Part shown: one piece after another, positions 1 to 8,339 of the stretch
How the letters are laid out: every line of letters starts with the position of its first letter
Position numbering within the stretch: position 1 is the stretch's first letter
Assembly: GCF_013314975.1 (NCBI RefSeq)
Contig: NZ_JABTYH010000019.1
Coordinates: forward strand, 1-64,000
Length of the DNA: 64,000 bases
Direction of reading: 5' to 3'
From: Pseudarthrobacter oxydans
GTDB lineage: Bacteria > Actinomycetota > Actinomycetes > Actinomycetales > Micrococcaceae
The notes under the pieces: generated by a model
The model's input: the letters and a program-made list of their open reading frames with translations, nothing else
What the model was told of the DNA's origin: nothing
Database searches by the model: none
Translations under genes and position numbers: made by a program

Positions 1-20
1 ACGCCACTCCCCAGCTGACA

Positions 21-62
21 ACAAAGAACCCCGGAAGCCATGTGGCTTCCGGGGTTCTTTGT
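21..62 (-). terminator. Rho-independent terminator downstream of the bL37 gene
   Basis: A perfect 20-bp inverted repeat (21-40 against 43-62) with a 2-nt loop. Both arms end in an A/T-rich tract, so it could act in both directions. It lies 26 nt after the bL37 stop on the minus strand and may also serve a plus-strand gene entering from the left. Confidence 0.85.
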
Positions 63-87
63 TTGAACCGTAGTTCCTGGCATGTGC

Positions 88-162
88 CTAGGTGTTGGGG
101 CGCTTCCCGTGGTTCGCGCCGCCACGCTTACGGTCACGACGCTTGCGTGCACGCTTGCTCAT
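88..162 (-). CDS. 50S ribosomal protein bL37, 24 aa
   Basis: A 24-codon minus-strand gene, easily missed because of its size. The peptide begins MSKRARKRRDRKRGG and ends ANHGKRPNT. It is extremely basic and has the ANHGKRPN tail that I recognise from actinobacterial bL37, a small protein found in mycobacterial 50S ribosome structures where it binds 23S rRNA. A GGAGG ribosome binding site lies 6 nt before the ATG at 162, and a strong terminator follows the TAG stop. The gene appears monocistronic. Family assignment is from memory of the mycobacterial peptide; the start, the Shine-Dalgarno site and the terminator are seen directly. Confidence 0.85.
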   Translation of the reverse strand: MSKRARKRRDRKRGGANHGKRPNT

Positions 163-286
163 AGCTGGCCTCCTTAATGTTGGTACTCAAAAGAGCTGCC
201 CTCAAGTCTCCCACATCACGGGGCGGCCCGCGAACCAGGAACAGCCGGATGACCTGCGCATTGACGGCGGTGGGACCCCTGGCGGG

Positions 287-898
287 CTAAGAGCCCAGTG
301 AGTTGCGGATGGAGATGCCGGCCTGTTCCAGGACTGTCCTCAGCGTTTCCAGTGCCACGGGACTGAGCGGTTGCCTGCCGGCGTGCAGCCGCAGCTCCGC
401 CCTGAGGTCGTCCCGGAACTGCTGGAGCATCATTTCGGCTTCCTTGAGGGACCGCTGGCTTTCGGCCGGCAGCCGTCCGGGGACCCTGAACTCCGTGGAC
501 AGTGCGCTGGCGCGGGCTGCCTCTGCGGTGGCAGCAAGGTCCGCACGCAGCCCCCTCATGTTGCTGCGGATGTCCGCGCGCAGGTTGTCCGCCAGCCGAC
601 GGACAGAGGCTGAAATCTCGCTCTCCACGCCTGCCAGCTCGTCGCGGCGGCGGTTGAGCTCCGCCAGGCCTGCGGAGGTGATGTGGTAGTTCGTGCGGCG
701 GCCGGCGGATTCGGTGGCAACCAGGCCTTCCTCCTCGAGTTTGCCCAGCCGGGGATAGATGGTGCCGGCGCTGGGGGAGTATGTCCCGCCGAACCGCTCC
801 TTGAGCGCCTTGATGAGCTCATAGCCGTGTTTGGGCCCGGACTCAAGAAGCGCCAGAAGGTAAAGCCGGAGCGCGCCGTGGGCAAAGACCGGTGCCAT
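287..898 (-). CDS. PadR family transcriptional regulator
   Basis: A 203-residue PadR-type repressor. The N-terminal winged helix (about residues 8-85) contains the family signature HGYELIKALKERFGG followed by GTIYPRLGKLEEEGLV, and a charged, probably helical dimerisation region follows (about 90-200). Its ATG shares one base with the TGA of the upstream DUF4097 gene, so the two are translationally coupled in the order DUF4097 then PadR. Such pairs are commonly autoregulated; two short cgatatatcg-like palindromes lie upstream of the first gene. The ligand or stress sensed is not visible in the sequence. Confidence 0.9.
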   Translation of the reverse strand: MAPVFAHGALRLYLLALLESGPKHGYELIKALKERFGGTYSPSAGTIYPRLGKLEEEGLVATESAGRRTNYHITSAGLAELNRRRDELAGVESEISASVRRLADNLRADIRSNMRGLRADLAATAEAARASALSTEFRVPGRLPAESQRSLKEAEMMLQQFRDDLRAELRLHAGRQPLSPVALETLRTVLEQAGISIRNSLGS

Positions 899-1725
899 CA
901 GGTCCCTGCTTCTGCGTTTCCTGCCACGGTCCTGTGGAAGATGGAGGTCTTTCCGGACACTGAGTTGGTCCGCACCAGCATCAGCTGGCCGTCAGGGCCC
1001 GCAATGGTCTCCACCTTGCCTCCCACCACCGTGTACCGCTGGTCCCCGATCACCACCGCACCGCTGGCGGACTTGGCGATGATGTCCACGCCTACGTCGT
1101 GGGGCAGCCGGATGGTGATGTCTCCCGAAACTGAGTTCGCCCCGAAATCATGGGTGAAACCCAGGAGGTCGAAGCTCATGTCCCCGCTGACGGTGTTCGC
1201 CCGGATATTGCTGAGGCGGCCGGACGCCGTCACTTCACCGGAGACGCTCTTGGCCGTCAGGACCCCGGTGTGGTTGCGGATGGAGACTTCCCCGCTGACA
1301 GTCTGGACGTGCAGTTCCCCGGCTGTGCTGTCCGCCATGACCGAACCGGAAACCGTGCTGAGGCGGGTGTTCGCGGCTATGCCGGACACCAGCCCGTCGC
1401 CGCTGACGGTGCCGGCCTCCACGCTGACGTGGGCCGGCACGGCAATGCTGATGACGGCCGAGTTTTCGCTGTTGTGGTTGACCGTTCCCATCAGGTTCTT
1501 GAACCAGCCTTGCGGGCCGTGCAGCTGGTGGCGCACCTCCAGCCGGCCGTCGCTCAGGGAAACAGCCACCGGATCACCGTGCACATCCGAAATCTCTACC
1601 CGCGTGACGGGTTCCTGGTGCGTAACGACGTCGAAGCGTCCCTGCACCATGCCCAGTTTCAGGGACGTCACGCCGTCGACGTCGATGGTCTCCGGACTGG
1701 TGACAGTCCATTCTTGATCGGTCAC
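898..1725 (-). CDS. DUF4097 family beta-repeat protein
   Basis: About 275 residues, most of it a right-handed beta-type repeat with the recurring pattern T-V-S-G-x-(V/I/M), at least eight copies between about residues 90 and 260. This is the DUF4097 (putative adhesin, LiaX/YvlB-like) fold, whose members act in envelope-stress responses of Gram-positive bacteria. I see no signal peptide or membrane segment, so it is probably cytoplasmic or partner-anchored. I chose the GTG at 1725 because GGAGGG precedes it and the conserved region begins just after; the open frame extends to 1851 through the promoter. It forms an operon with the PadR regulator. Confidence 0.8.
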   Translation of the reverse strand: MTDQEWTVTSPETIDVDGVTSLKLGMVQGRFDVVTHQEPVTRVEISDVHGDPVAVSLSDGRLEVRHQLHGPQGWFKNLMGTVNHNSENSAVISIAVPAHVSVEAGTVSGDGLVSGIAANTRLSTVSGSVMADSTAGELHVQTVSGEVSIRNHTGVLTAKSVSGEVTASGRLSNIRANTVSGDMSFDLLGFTHDFGANSVSGDITIRLPHDVGVDIIAKSASGAVVIGDQRYTVVGGKVETIAGPDGQLMLVRTNSVSGKTSIFHRTVAGNAEAGT

Positions 1726-1737
1726 GGGCCCTCCAGG

Positions 1738-1800
1738 CGATATATCGTGTTGACCCTTCCCAACGTACCCCTGCCCATGGGGCAGGTCAAGATATATCGC
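1738..1800 (-). promoter_or_regulatory. Promoter and candidate PadR operator of the DUF4097-padR operon
   Basis: On the minus strand a -35 TTGACC (1785-1790) and a -10 TACGTT (1762-1767) are separated by 17 nt. They are bracketed by two copies of an 8-10 bp palindrome: cgatatatcg at 1738-1747 and gatatatc at 1791-1798. The outer halves form a wider inverted repeat, GCGATATATC at 1737-1746 against GATATATCGC at 1791-1800. The placement, one site upstream of -35 and one downstream of -10, suits repression by the PadR protein encoded in the operon. That role is inferred. Confidence 0.6.
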
Positions 1801-1810
1801 GAACCTGGTG

Positions 1811-2410
1811 CTACTCCGGAGCGTCCAGGCCCAGCCACTGGAACCAGCCACGGTGCAGCACCAGCCAGGCCATCAGCCCGTAGCCGGCCTGGCCGGGCGT
1901 GCCGCCCTGGGCTGCCAGGTCCTGCCGCCACTGTTCGTGGTTCAGGAGCGGGGAGAACGTGTCCACGTACAGGTGCTTGCGCCGGGTGGTGACGTCGGCG
2001 AAGGCGGTGTTGAGTTCGTCAAGGCGCCTGTTCTGGGCGGGGTCCAGGGTGGGGGGAGGGCCCACCACGAAGACCTCGATGCGGTTCTGGGACGCCGAGT
2101 CCAGGATGTTGGCCAGGTTGAGCCGGCTGCGTGCGGTGGAGAGCCCGAACTCGATGTCGCGTCCGGAGAGCCCGATCACCAGGCGGTTCTCCGCCTTGTC
2201 GCTGAAGCGGCGCCCGGCCTCTTCGAGCCAGCGCGCGGCAAGGCCTTCCGTCCCTTCCTCAGGGCAGGGGAGGGCGTAGCTTTCGAGGAGCATGCTGTCC
2301 CGGGGAGTGCGGGCCAGCACACGGCCCAGCCAGCCGAGGGCCCGGGGGTCACCCAGTCCGGCCAGCAGTTCATCTCCTACAGCTGCAATCCGCAGCTTCC
2401 TGTCTTCCAC
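1811..2410 (-). CDS. GDSL/SGNH-hydrolase-like protein with degenerate active site
   Basis: 199 residues with the layout of a small SGNH hydrolase: block I near the N-terminus (AAVGDELLAGLGDPRALGW), a block III-like LVIGLSGRDIEFG around residue 80, and a C-terminal block V region. The nucleophile serine of GDS is glutamate here (GDEL), and the usual DxxHP of block V is replaced by a GGTPGQAGYG segment, so the catalytic residues appear lost. It may be non-catalytic or use a different chemistry. The GTG start at 2410 follows an AGAGGAA ribosome binding site. It reads in the same direction as, and downstream of, kgd, but the kgd terminator separates them. Confidence 0.6.
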   Translation of the reverse strand: MEDRKLRIAAVGDELLAGLGDPRALGWLGRVLARTPRDSMLLESYALPCPEEGTEGLAARWLEEAGRRFSDKAENRLVIGLSGRDIEFGLSTARSRLNLANILDSASQNRIEVFVVGPPPTLDPAQNRRLDELNTAFADVTTRRKHLYVDTFSPLLNHEQWRQDLAAQGGTPGQAGYGLMAWLVLHRGWFQWLGLDAPE

Positions 2411-2548
2411 GCGTTCCTCTTTACGTCGGTGCCTTGCCGCCGCCGCGGGCCTGGTTCAGGCCGCGGGGTAGGGCCGTGCATGCGATTGGGGCTTTTCATT
2501 CAGCGCTGCCTGTTTCCTTCAGCGCTGTGCACTCCATTAAACAGAACC

Positions 2549-2586
2549 GCCCGGCCGGAGTCTGGGATTTCGACGTCCGGCCGGGC
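2549..2586 (-). terminator. Terminator of kgd
   Basis: A perfect 11-bp GC-rich inverted repeat (2549-2559 against 2576-2586, loop 16 nt) followed on the minus strand by a T-rich run. It sits 12 nt past the kgd stop. Confidence 0.7.
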
Positions 2587-2597
2587 AGCCTTAGTGC

Positions 2598-5500
2598 TTA
2601 TTTCCGTGCAAATGCCTGCTTCAGGAGGACATCCTGCTCCGCGGCGTGCCGTTTCATGGACCCGGCGGCAGTGGATGCCGACGCCGGACGCGAAACCAGC
2701 CGGATGGTGCGCTCCAGGGCACCCGGAAGGTTCAGGCCAATGAACGGCCACGGACCCTGGTTGGCAGGCTCGTCCTGCGCCCACACAACTTCCGCGTTCG
2801 GGTACTTGGCGAGTTCCTTTGCGATCTCCTCGTGCGGCAGCGGGTAGAGCTGCTCCACGCGGACGATCGCGGTGGTCTTGTCATCCGTCTTCTGCCGGGT
2901 GGACAGGAGATCGTAGTACAGGCGGCCGGAGACCAGCAGGACGCGTTCGACGGCGTCTCCCGCCAGCTGCTCGTGTTCCCCAATCACGGGGCGGAACGTG
3001 CCGGTGGTGAAATCCTCCACGGATGATGCCGCAGCCTTGAGGCGCAGCAGCTGCTTGGGCGTGAAGATGATCAGCGGCTTGCGCGGCCGGTTGTAGGCCT
3101 GGCGGCGCAGCAGGTGGAAGTGCGAGGCCGCCGTGGTGGGGTTGGCCACGATCATGTTCTCTTCGGCGCACAGCTGCAGGAACCGCTCGATCCTCGCGGA
3201 GGAGTGGTCCGGGCCCTGGCCTTCGTATCCGTGGGGCAGCATCAGGACCAGCGAGGACCGCTGTCCCCACTTCTGCTCCGCGGAGGAGATGAACTCGTCG
3301 ATGATGGTCTGGGCACCGTTGACGAAGTCGCCGAACTGCGCCTCCCACAGGACCAGCGCATCCGGCCGCTCAACAGAGTAGCCGTACTCGAAGCCCATGG
3401 CCGCGTATTCCGAAAGCAGGGAGTCGTAGATCCAGAGCTTCGCCTGGTCGTCGGTGAGGTTGCCGAGCGGCAGCCATTCCTTGCCGTTGGCGCGGTCGTG
3501 GAAGACGGCGTGGCGCTGCACGAACGTGCCGCGGCGGGAGTCCTGTCCCGCCAGGCGTACAGGAACTCCTTCCATGATGAGTGAACCGAAGGCTGCGATT
3601 TCACCGAAGCCCCAGTCGATGCCGCCCTCGCGGGACATCTGTTCGCGCTTCTCGAGCAGCTGCTTGAGCTTCGCGTGGACGGTGAAGCCCTCGGGGACTT
3701 CCACGTGCGCCTTGCCGATCCGGGCCAGGGTGTCCGCGGAAATGGCCGTCGAGACCGGCGCGGAGGTGCCGGAGTCGGACTGCTGGGAGATGGGACGCTC
3801 GATGTCCGAGACAGCGGCAGTGTCTGCCGTGACGATCGGGATAGGGGAGGTCTGGGCCGCGTGGGTTTCGGCGAAGACGCGTTCCAGGCGCTCCTGGTAA
3901 TCGCGGAGCAGCTGCTCGGCTTCTTCCTCGGTGATGTCGCCACGGCCGATCAGGGACTCGGTGTATAGCTTGCGGACCGAGCGCTTGGCCTCGATGAGGT
4001 TGTACATCAGCGGCTGGGTCATCGAGGGGTCGTCGCCCTCGTTGTGCCCGCGGCGGCGGTAGCAGACCATGTCGATGACGACGTCCTTGTGGAACCGCTG
4101 GCGGAACTCGTAGGCGAGCTGCCCGATGCGGACCACTGCCTCGGGGTCGTCGCCGTTCACGTGGAACACAGGGGCCTGGATCATCTTGGCAACGTCCGTG
4201 GAGTACGTGGACGAGCGTGATGATGACGGGGCCGTCGTGAAGCCCACCTGGTTGTTGACAACAACGTGGATGGTTCCGCCGGTGCGGTAGCCGCGGAGCT
4301 GGGACAGGTTGAGCGTTTCGGCGACAACGCCCTGGCCGGCAAATGCCGCGTCACCGTGGACCATGATCGGCAGGACAGGGAAGGACTCGCCCTGGTCCAG
4401 CCGGTCCTGCTTGGCGCGGACAATGCCCTCCAGGACGGGGTCCACCGCCTCAAGGTGGGACGGGTTGGCGGCGAGGTAGACCTTGGTTTCCTTGCCGTTG
4501 TCCGAGGTGAAGGTCCCCTCGGTGCCCAGGTGGTACTTGACGTCGCCGGATCCCTGCACGGAGCGGGGGTCCTGGGTGCCTTCGAATTCGCGGAAGACCT
4601 GCGCGTAGGTCTTGCCGGCGATGTTGGTGAGCACGTTCAGGCGGCCGCGGTGGGCCATGCCGATGGCTACCTCGTCCAGGCCGTCGTCGGCGGCGTCGGA
4701 CATGATGGCGTCCAGCAGCGGAATCAGGGACTCGCCGCCCTCCAGCGAGAAGCGCTTCTGGCCGACGAACTTGGTCTGCAGGAAGGTTTCGAAGGCCTCG
4801 GCTGCGTTCAGCTTGGAAACGATGCGCAGCTGCTCTTCGCGGCTGGGCTTGGAGTAAGGGTGCTCCAGCTGGTCCTGGAACCATTTGCGTTCGGCAGGCT
4901 CCTGGATGTGCATGTATTCGATGCCGGTGGTGCGGCAGTAGGCATCGCGCAGGACGCCCAGGATGTCGCGGAACTTGAGCATCGGCTTGCCGCCGAAGCC
5001 GCCGGTGGGCCATTCACGGTCCAGGTCCCAGAGCGTCAGCCCGTAGGTCAGGACGTCGAGGTCCGGGTGCTTGCGCTGGACATACTCCAGGGGATCGGTG
5101 TCCGCCATCAGGTGGCCGCGGACGCGGTAGGAGTGGATCAGCTGCTGGATCCGTGCCACCTTGTTGATTTCGTCGGCCGGGTCCACCTGCTTGTCGGCGC
5201 TCCAGCGCACGGGCTCGTACGGGATACGGAGCGACTCGAAGATTTCATCGTAGAAGTTCTGTGCGCCGAGGAGCAGCTGGTGGACAAGCTTGAGGAACTC
5301 GCCGCTGCCGGCACCCTGGATCACGCGGTGATCGTAGGTGGAGGTCAGGGTGAGGACCTTGCTGATCGCGTTCTGGGCGATGATCTTTTCGCTGGCACCC
5401 TGGAATTCTGCGGGGTAGTCGAGGGCGCCGACGCCGATGATGGCAGCCTGGCCCTTGGACAGGCGGGGCACCGAGTGGACGGTGCCGATGCCGCCGGGGT

Positions 5501-6380
5501 TGGTCAGCGACACGGTGGTGCCCTGGTGGTCCTCCGCCGTGAGCTTGCCGTTGCGGGCGCGCTTGATCAGGTCCTCGTAGGTGTGCCAGAACTCGGAGAA
5601 GTTGAGGGTTTCGGCCTTCTTGATGTTCGGGACCATGAGCAGGCGGGTGCCGTCCGGCTTCGGCATGTCGATGGCAATGCCGAAGTTCACGTGGGCCGGC
5701 TGGACGGCAACGGGCTTGCCGTCCACTTCGTCGTAGTACACGTTCATGGAGGGGAACTGGGAGAGCGCGCGGATCACGGCGTAGCCGATGAGGTGTGTGA
5801 AGGACACCTTGCCGCCTCGGGCGCGGGCCAGGTTCGAGTTGATGACCACGCGGTTGTCGATCAGCAGCTTGGCCGGGATGGCGCGGACGCTGGTGGCCGT
5901 GGGCACCTGGAGGCTGGTGACCATGTTCGTGGCGATGGCCTTTGCCGGTCCGCGGAGGACGGAGACGACGTCTTCCTCAGGAGCGGTGGGTGCCTTGACG
6001 TTCTTGGGCAGCTGCGCCGGGATGGGCTGGGAGCCGGTTCCGGCCTCGGTCTTCTTGCCGCCGTCGCGGGCAACGGTGGCGGGGGCCTTCTTTGCCGGTG
6101 CGGGCGCGGAGGCCGGTGGAGCGGACGGTACCGGCGGGACCGCAGGTGCTGCTGCCGGCGACGGTGCCGGGGCTGCATTTACTGACGGCATTTCCCTGGT
6201 AGCGGGATGGGCAGAATTTCCGTTGGAAGAAGAACTGCCCGACCCGAACGATTCAAACAGCGGCCACCACTTGGCATCCACGGCGTTCTTGTCCTGCTGG
6301 TACTGCTCGTACAGTTCGTCAACGAGCCACTCGTTTCCGCCAAATTCCTCTGGTAGACGGTGGCTAGGCTGCTCTGGCAC
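2598..6380 (-). CDS. kgd: Multifunctional 2-oxoglutarate decarboxylase/dehydrogenase E1o with fused E2o succinyltransferase domain
   Basis: About 1260 residues, the actinobacterial Kgd/OdhA form of the TCA-cycle 2-oxoglutarate dehydrogenase component. Order of parts: an N-terminal segment (about 1-45, EEFGGNEWLVDELYEQY), an Ala/Pro-rich linker (about 55-135), an E2o-type acyltransferase domain (about 140-365) with the catalytic DHRVIQGAGSGEF motif, then the thiamine-diphosphate E1o part with GDAAFAGQGVVAETLNLS and NNQVGFTT. No lipoyl domain is present, as expected for this family. The GTG at 6380 is preferred because GAAGAGG lies upstream and the family start (xPEQPSHRLPEEFGG) matches; the open frame extends to 6425. 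Monocistronic, with its own terminator. Confidence 0.95.
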   Translation of the reverse strand: MPEQPSHRLPEEFGGNEWLVDELYEQYQQDKNAVDAKWWPLFESFGSGSSSSNGNSAHPATREMPSVNAAPAPSPAAAPAVPPVPSAPPASAPAPAKKAPATVARDGGKKTEAGTGSQPIPAQLPKNVKAPTAPEEDVVSVLRGPAKAIATNMVTSLQVPTATSVRAIPAKLLIDNRVVINSNLARARGGKVSFTHLIGYAVIRALSQFPSMNVYYDEVDGKPVAVQPAHVNFGIAIDMPKPDGTRLLMVPNIKKAETLNFSEFWHTYEDLIKRARNGKLTAEDHQGTTVSLTNPGGIGTVHSVPRLSKGQAAIIGVGALDYPAEFQGASEKIIAQNAISKVLTLTSTYDHRVIQGAGSGEFLKLVHQLLLGAQNFYDEIFESLRIPYEPVRWSADKQVDPADEINKVARIQQLIHSYRVRGHLMADTDPLEYVQRKHPDLDVLTYGLTLWDLDREWPTGGFGGKPMLKFRDILGVLRDAYCRTTGIEYMHIQEPAERKWFQDQLEHPYSKPSREEQLRIVSKLNAAEAFETFLQTKFVGQKRFSLEGGESLIPLLDAIMSDAADDGLDEVAIGMAHRGRLNVLTNIAGKTYAQVFREFEGTQDPRSVQGSGDVKYHLGTEGTFTSDNGKETKVYLAANPSHLEAVDPVLEGIVRAKQDRLDQGESFPVLPIMVHGDAAFAGQGVVAETLNLSQLRGYRTGGTIHVVVNNQVGFTTAPSSSRSSTYSTDVAKMIQAPVFHVNGDDPEAVVRIGQLAYEFRQRFHKDVVIDMVCYRRRGHNEGDDPSMTQPLMYNLIEAKRSVRKLYTESLIGRGDITEEEAEQLLRDYQERLERVFAETHAAQTSPIPIVTADTAAVSDIERPISQQSDSGTSAPVSTAISADTLARIGKAHVEVPEGFTVHAKLKQLLEKREQMSREGGIDWGFGEIAAFGSLIMEGVPVRLAGQDSRRGTFVQRHAVFHDRANGKEWLPLGNLTDDQAKLWIYDSLLSEYAAMGFEYGYSVERPDALVLWEAQFGDFVNGAQTIIDEFISSAEQKWGQRSSLVLMLPHGYEGQGPDHSSARIERFLQLCAEENMIVANPTTAASHFHLLRRQAYNRPRKPLIIFTPKQLLRLKAAASSVEDFTTGTFRPVIGEHEQLAGDAVERVLLVSGRLYYDLLSTRQKTDDKTTAIVRVEQLYPLPHEEIAKELAKYPNAEVVWAQDEPANQGPWPFIGLNLPGALERTIRLVSRPASASTAAGSMKRHAAEQDVLLKQAFARK

Positions 6381-6483
6381 TTGAAATACGCCTCTTCCAT
6401 GAGTTTGATTTCTCCCCGGCCCCACGGTGCTTCAGCAACACGTTCGAACCGATTTCTGCGTCCTCTGAACCCAGACCTTTGCA

Positions 6484-6514
6484 AGTCTAGTGAGCATCGT
6501 GTGTTAACTGCCAA
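6484..6514 (-). promoter_or_regulatory. Candidate kgd promoter
   Basis: On the minus strand a TAGACT -10 box (6484-6489) lies 19 nt downstream of TTGGCA (6509-6514), about 100 nt before the kgd start. The spacing is longer than ideal, so this is tentative. No coding sequence is supported in 6515-6660. Confidence 0.35.
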
Positions 6515-6660
6515 TAAGGGTGACCCAAATCATGAAGTGACGCGGGGATGGCGGAATATGGCGGAAAACGGCGTCATCAACGGTGTGTTGCCCGGCGGCG
6601 GAAAGACCGCCAGCGAAGCACCCGGCGGGTGGCAGTGCGGGTGAAGCTGGCGCAGGTGCC

Positions 6661-6932
6661 TCCTGTAGACTGAAGCTCTTATGGACAGTAAATCTAGGTG
6701 CCGGCCTGGGGGCTGTCAGCGGAGCATGAAGAGCAGCACCGCGCAGTCCACCCGCAGAGCCGGCAAACCCCGAACGCCAGCCCATCATCCGCCGGCAGCG
6801 CGGCCGGCCAGCGGCCCCGGGAAACGGGCACCGGCTTCAGCCGACCATCCTCCCCCGGGAAGACGTTCCAGTCTCCGCAACTTTCCTTCTTCAGCCATGA
6901 CATTCGCCACCGCCGTCCAGGCGGGATGCTGA
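6661..6932 (+). other. Long structured 5' leader before the CNNM gene pair
   Basis: About 270 nt without a convincing gene. Nested inverted repeats are visible: GCTCTT (6675-6680) pairs with AAGAGC (6729-6734), and inside it GACAG (6684-6688) pairs with CTGTC (6713-6717). The latter encloses a GC-rich segment containing CTAGGTGCCGGCCTGG. A Pro/Arg-rich 83-codon frame (6681-6932) ends in a TGA that overlaps the next ATG, but its composition is not protein-like. Given the metal-transport family downstream, a cation-responsive leader such as an M-box-like RNA is a possibility. I cannot match a known consensus by eye. Confidence 0.35.
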
Positions 6933-8339
6933 ATGGAATGGCTTCTCCTTGCAGCAGGCCTGCTGCTGATTGCCGGCACCGGATTCTTTGTGGCCGTCGA
7001 GTTCTCCCTTATCGCCCTGGACCAGCCCACGGTCCAACGTGCCATTGACGACGGCGACACCGGTGCTGTCCCTTTGCTCACCTGCCTGAAATCGCTGTCC
7101 ACGCAGCTGTCCAGCTGCCAGCTGGGCATCACTCTGACAACGCTCCTGACCGGCTACGTGATGGAGCCATCGGTGGGACGCCTCCTGGAAGCCCCCCTGG
7201 CCGCCGTCGGACTTCCCGATGTCGCCGTCGCTTCCGTCTCCCTGGTCCTGGCCATGGTGCTCGCTACCCTGCTCTCCATGCTCCTGGGCGAACTGGTGCC
7301 GAAGAACATGGCCATCGCGCTGTCCTTCCCGGTTGGCCGTGCGCTCGCCCGGCCCCAGCTGATGTTCACGGCCGTCTTCAAGCCGGCCATCGTGGTACTC
7401 AACGGATTCTCCAACAGAGTGCTGAACGTCTTCGGACTGGAGGCGAAGGAAGAAATTTCCGGTGCCCGGACACCGGCGGAACTCGCATCACTGGTGCGCC
7501 GGTCCGCGGCCATGGGAACGCTCGACGCCGGCACTGCCAACTTCGTGGCGCGTACCCTCAACTTCTCCGCCAGGACAGCGGCAGACGTCATGACGCCCCG
7601 CATCCGGGTGGAAACGATTGATGCCGACCAGCCCGTCTCGGATGTCCTCAGTGCTGCACGCCGGACCGGATACTCGCGGTTCCCGGTGATTGGTGATTCC
7701 GCGGATGACATCCGGGGGCTGGTCCACGTCAAGAAGGCAGTGGCTGTGCCGTGGGACCGCCGGCAGAACCTGGAAGCCGGTGCCATCATGACGGAGGTGC
7801 TGAGGGTCCCCGAAACCATCCACCTCGACGCCCTGCTTGCGGAACTCCGCGAGGGCAACCTCCAGCTCGCCGTCGTCCTGGACGAGTACGGCGGAACCGC
7901 CGGCATCGCCACGCTCGAGGACCTGGTGGAGGAAATCGTGGGAGAGGTGGCGGACGAGCATGACAAGGTCCGCCCGGGACTCCTGCAGAGTGCCTCCGGC
8001 GACTGGTACTTCCCGGGCTTGCTCCGCCCGGACGAGCTGTCCGAGCAGATTCCCCGGCTGAGCGTCCCGGACGAAGCCGCCTACGAAACCGTGGGCGGAT
8101 ACGTCATGAGCAAGCTGGGCCGGATCGCCGTCGTTGGGGATACTGTCCCCGTTGGCGGCGGCACGCTGAGCGTCACCAGGATGGACGGGCGCCGCATTGA
8201 CCGGATCTGTTTCCGGCCGGCTGCCGACTCCGACGACAACGACCGCGCGGACAGCTCCCAGCGCGACGATCATCCCAGGCGCGACGACAAGTCCACCCGG
8301 AACGGCAGGAACCAACGCGACGACAGGGCTGGACAATGA
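6933..8339 (+). CDS. CNNM/CorC (hemolysin) family membrane protein
   Basis: 468 residues. The N-terminal DUF21 membrane domain (about 1-185) has four hydrophobic segments, including FFVAVEFSLIALDQP and the LGELVPKNMAIAL motif of the family. A CBS-pair (about 205-330, with VMTPRIRVETID and DEYGGTAGIATLEDLVEEIVG) and a CorC_HlyC domain (about 345-425) follow, then a hydrophilic Asp/Arg tail. The family exports or senses Mg2+ or other divalent metals; the old name hemolysin is historical. The ATG at 6933 has only a weak ribosome binding site. It overlaps the next gene by 4 bp (ATGA), and the two products probably form a heteromer. Confidence 0.9.
   Translation: MEWLLLAAGLLLIAGTGFFVAVEFSLIALDQPTVQRAIDDGDTGAVPLLTCLKSLSTQLSSCQLGITLTTLLTGYVMEPSVGRLLEAPLAAVGLPDVAVASVSLVLAMVLATLLSMLLGELVPKNMAIALSFPVGRALARPQLMFTAVFKPAIVVLNGFSNRVLNVFGLEAKEEISGARTPAELASLVRRSAAMGTLDAGTANFVARTLNFSARTAADVMTPRIRVETIDADQPVSDVLSAARRTGYSRFPVIGDSADDIRGLVHVKKAVAVPWDRRQNLEAGAIMTEVLRVPETIHLDALLAELREGNLQLAVVLDEYGGTAGIATLEDLVEEIVGEVADEHDKVRPGLLQSASGDWYFPGLLRPDELSEQIPRLSVPDEAAYETVGGYVMSKLGRIAVVGDTVPVGGGTLSVTRMDGRRIDRICFRPAADSDDNDRADSSQRDDHPRRDDKSTRNGRNQRDDRAGQ

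Noticed and set aside
4266..6185. 639-codon plus-strand open frame
   Set aside because: Exact shadow of kgd on the other strand, Gly/Val/Asp-rich with no domain.
6681..6932. 83-codon frame ending on the CNNM start codon
   Set aside because: Pro/Arg/Ser-rich with no ribosome binding site, and it starts inside a predicted stem. The stop-start overlap could be chance.
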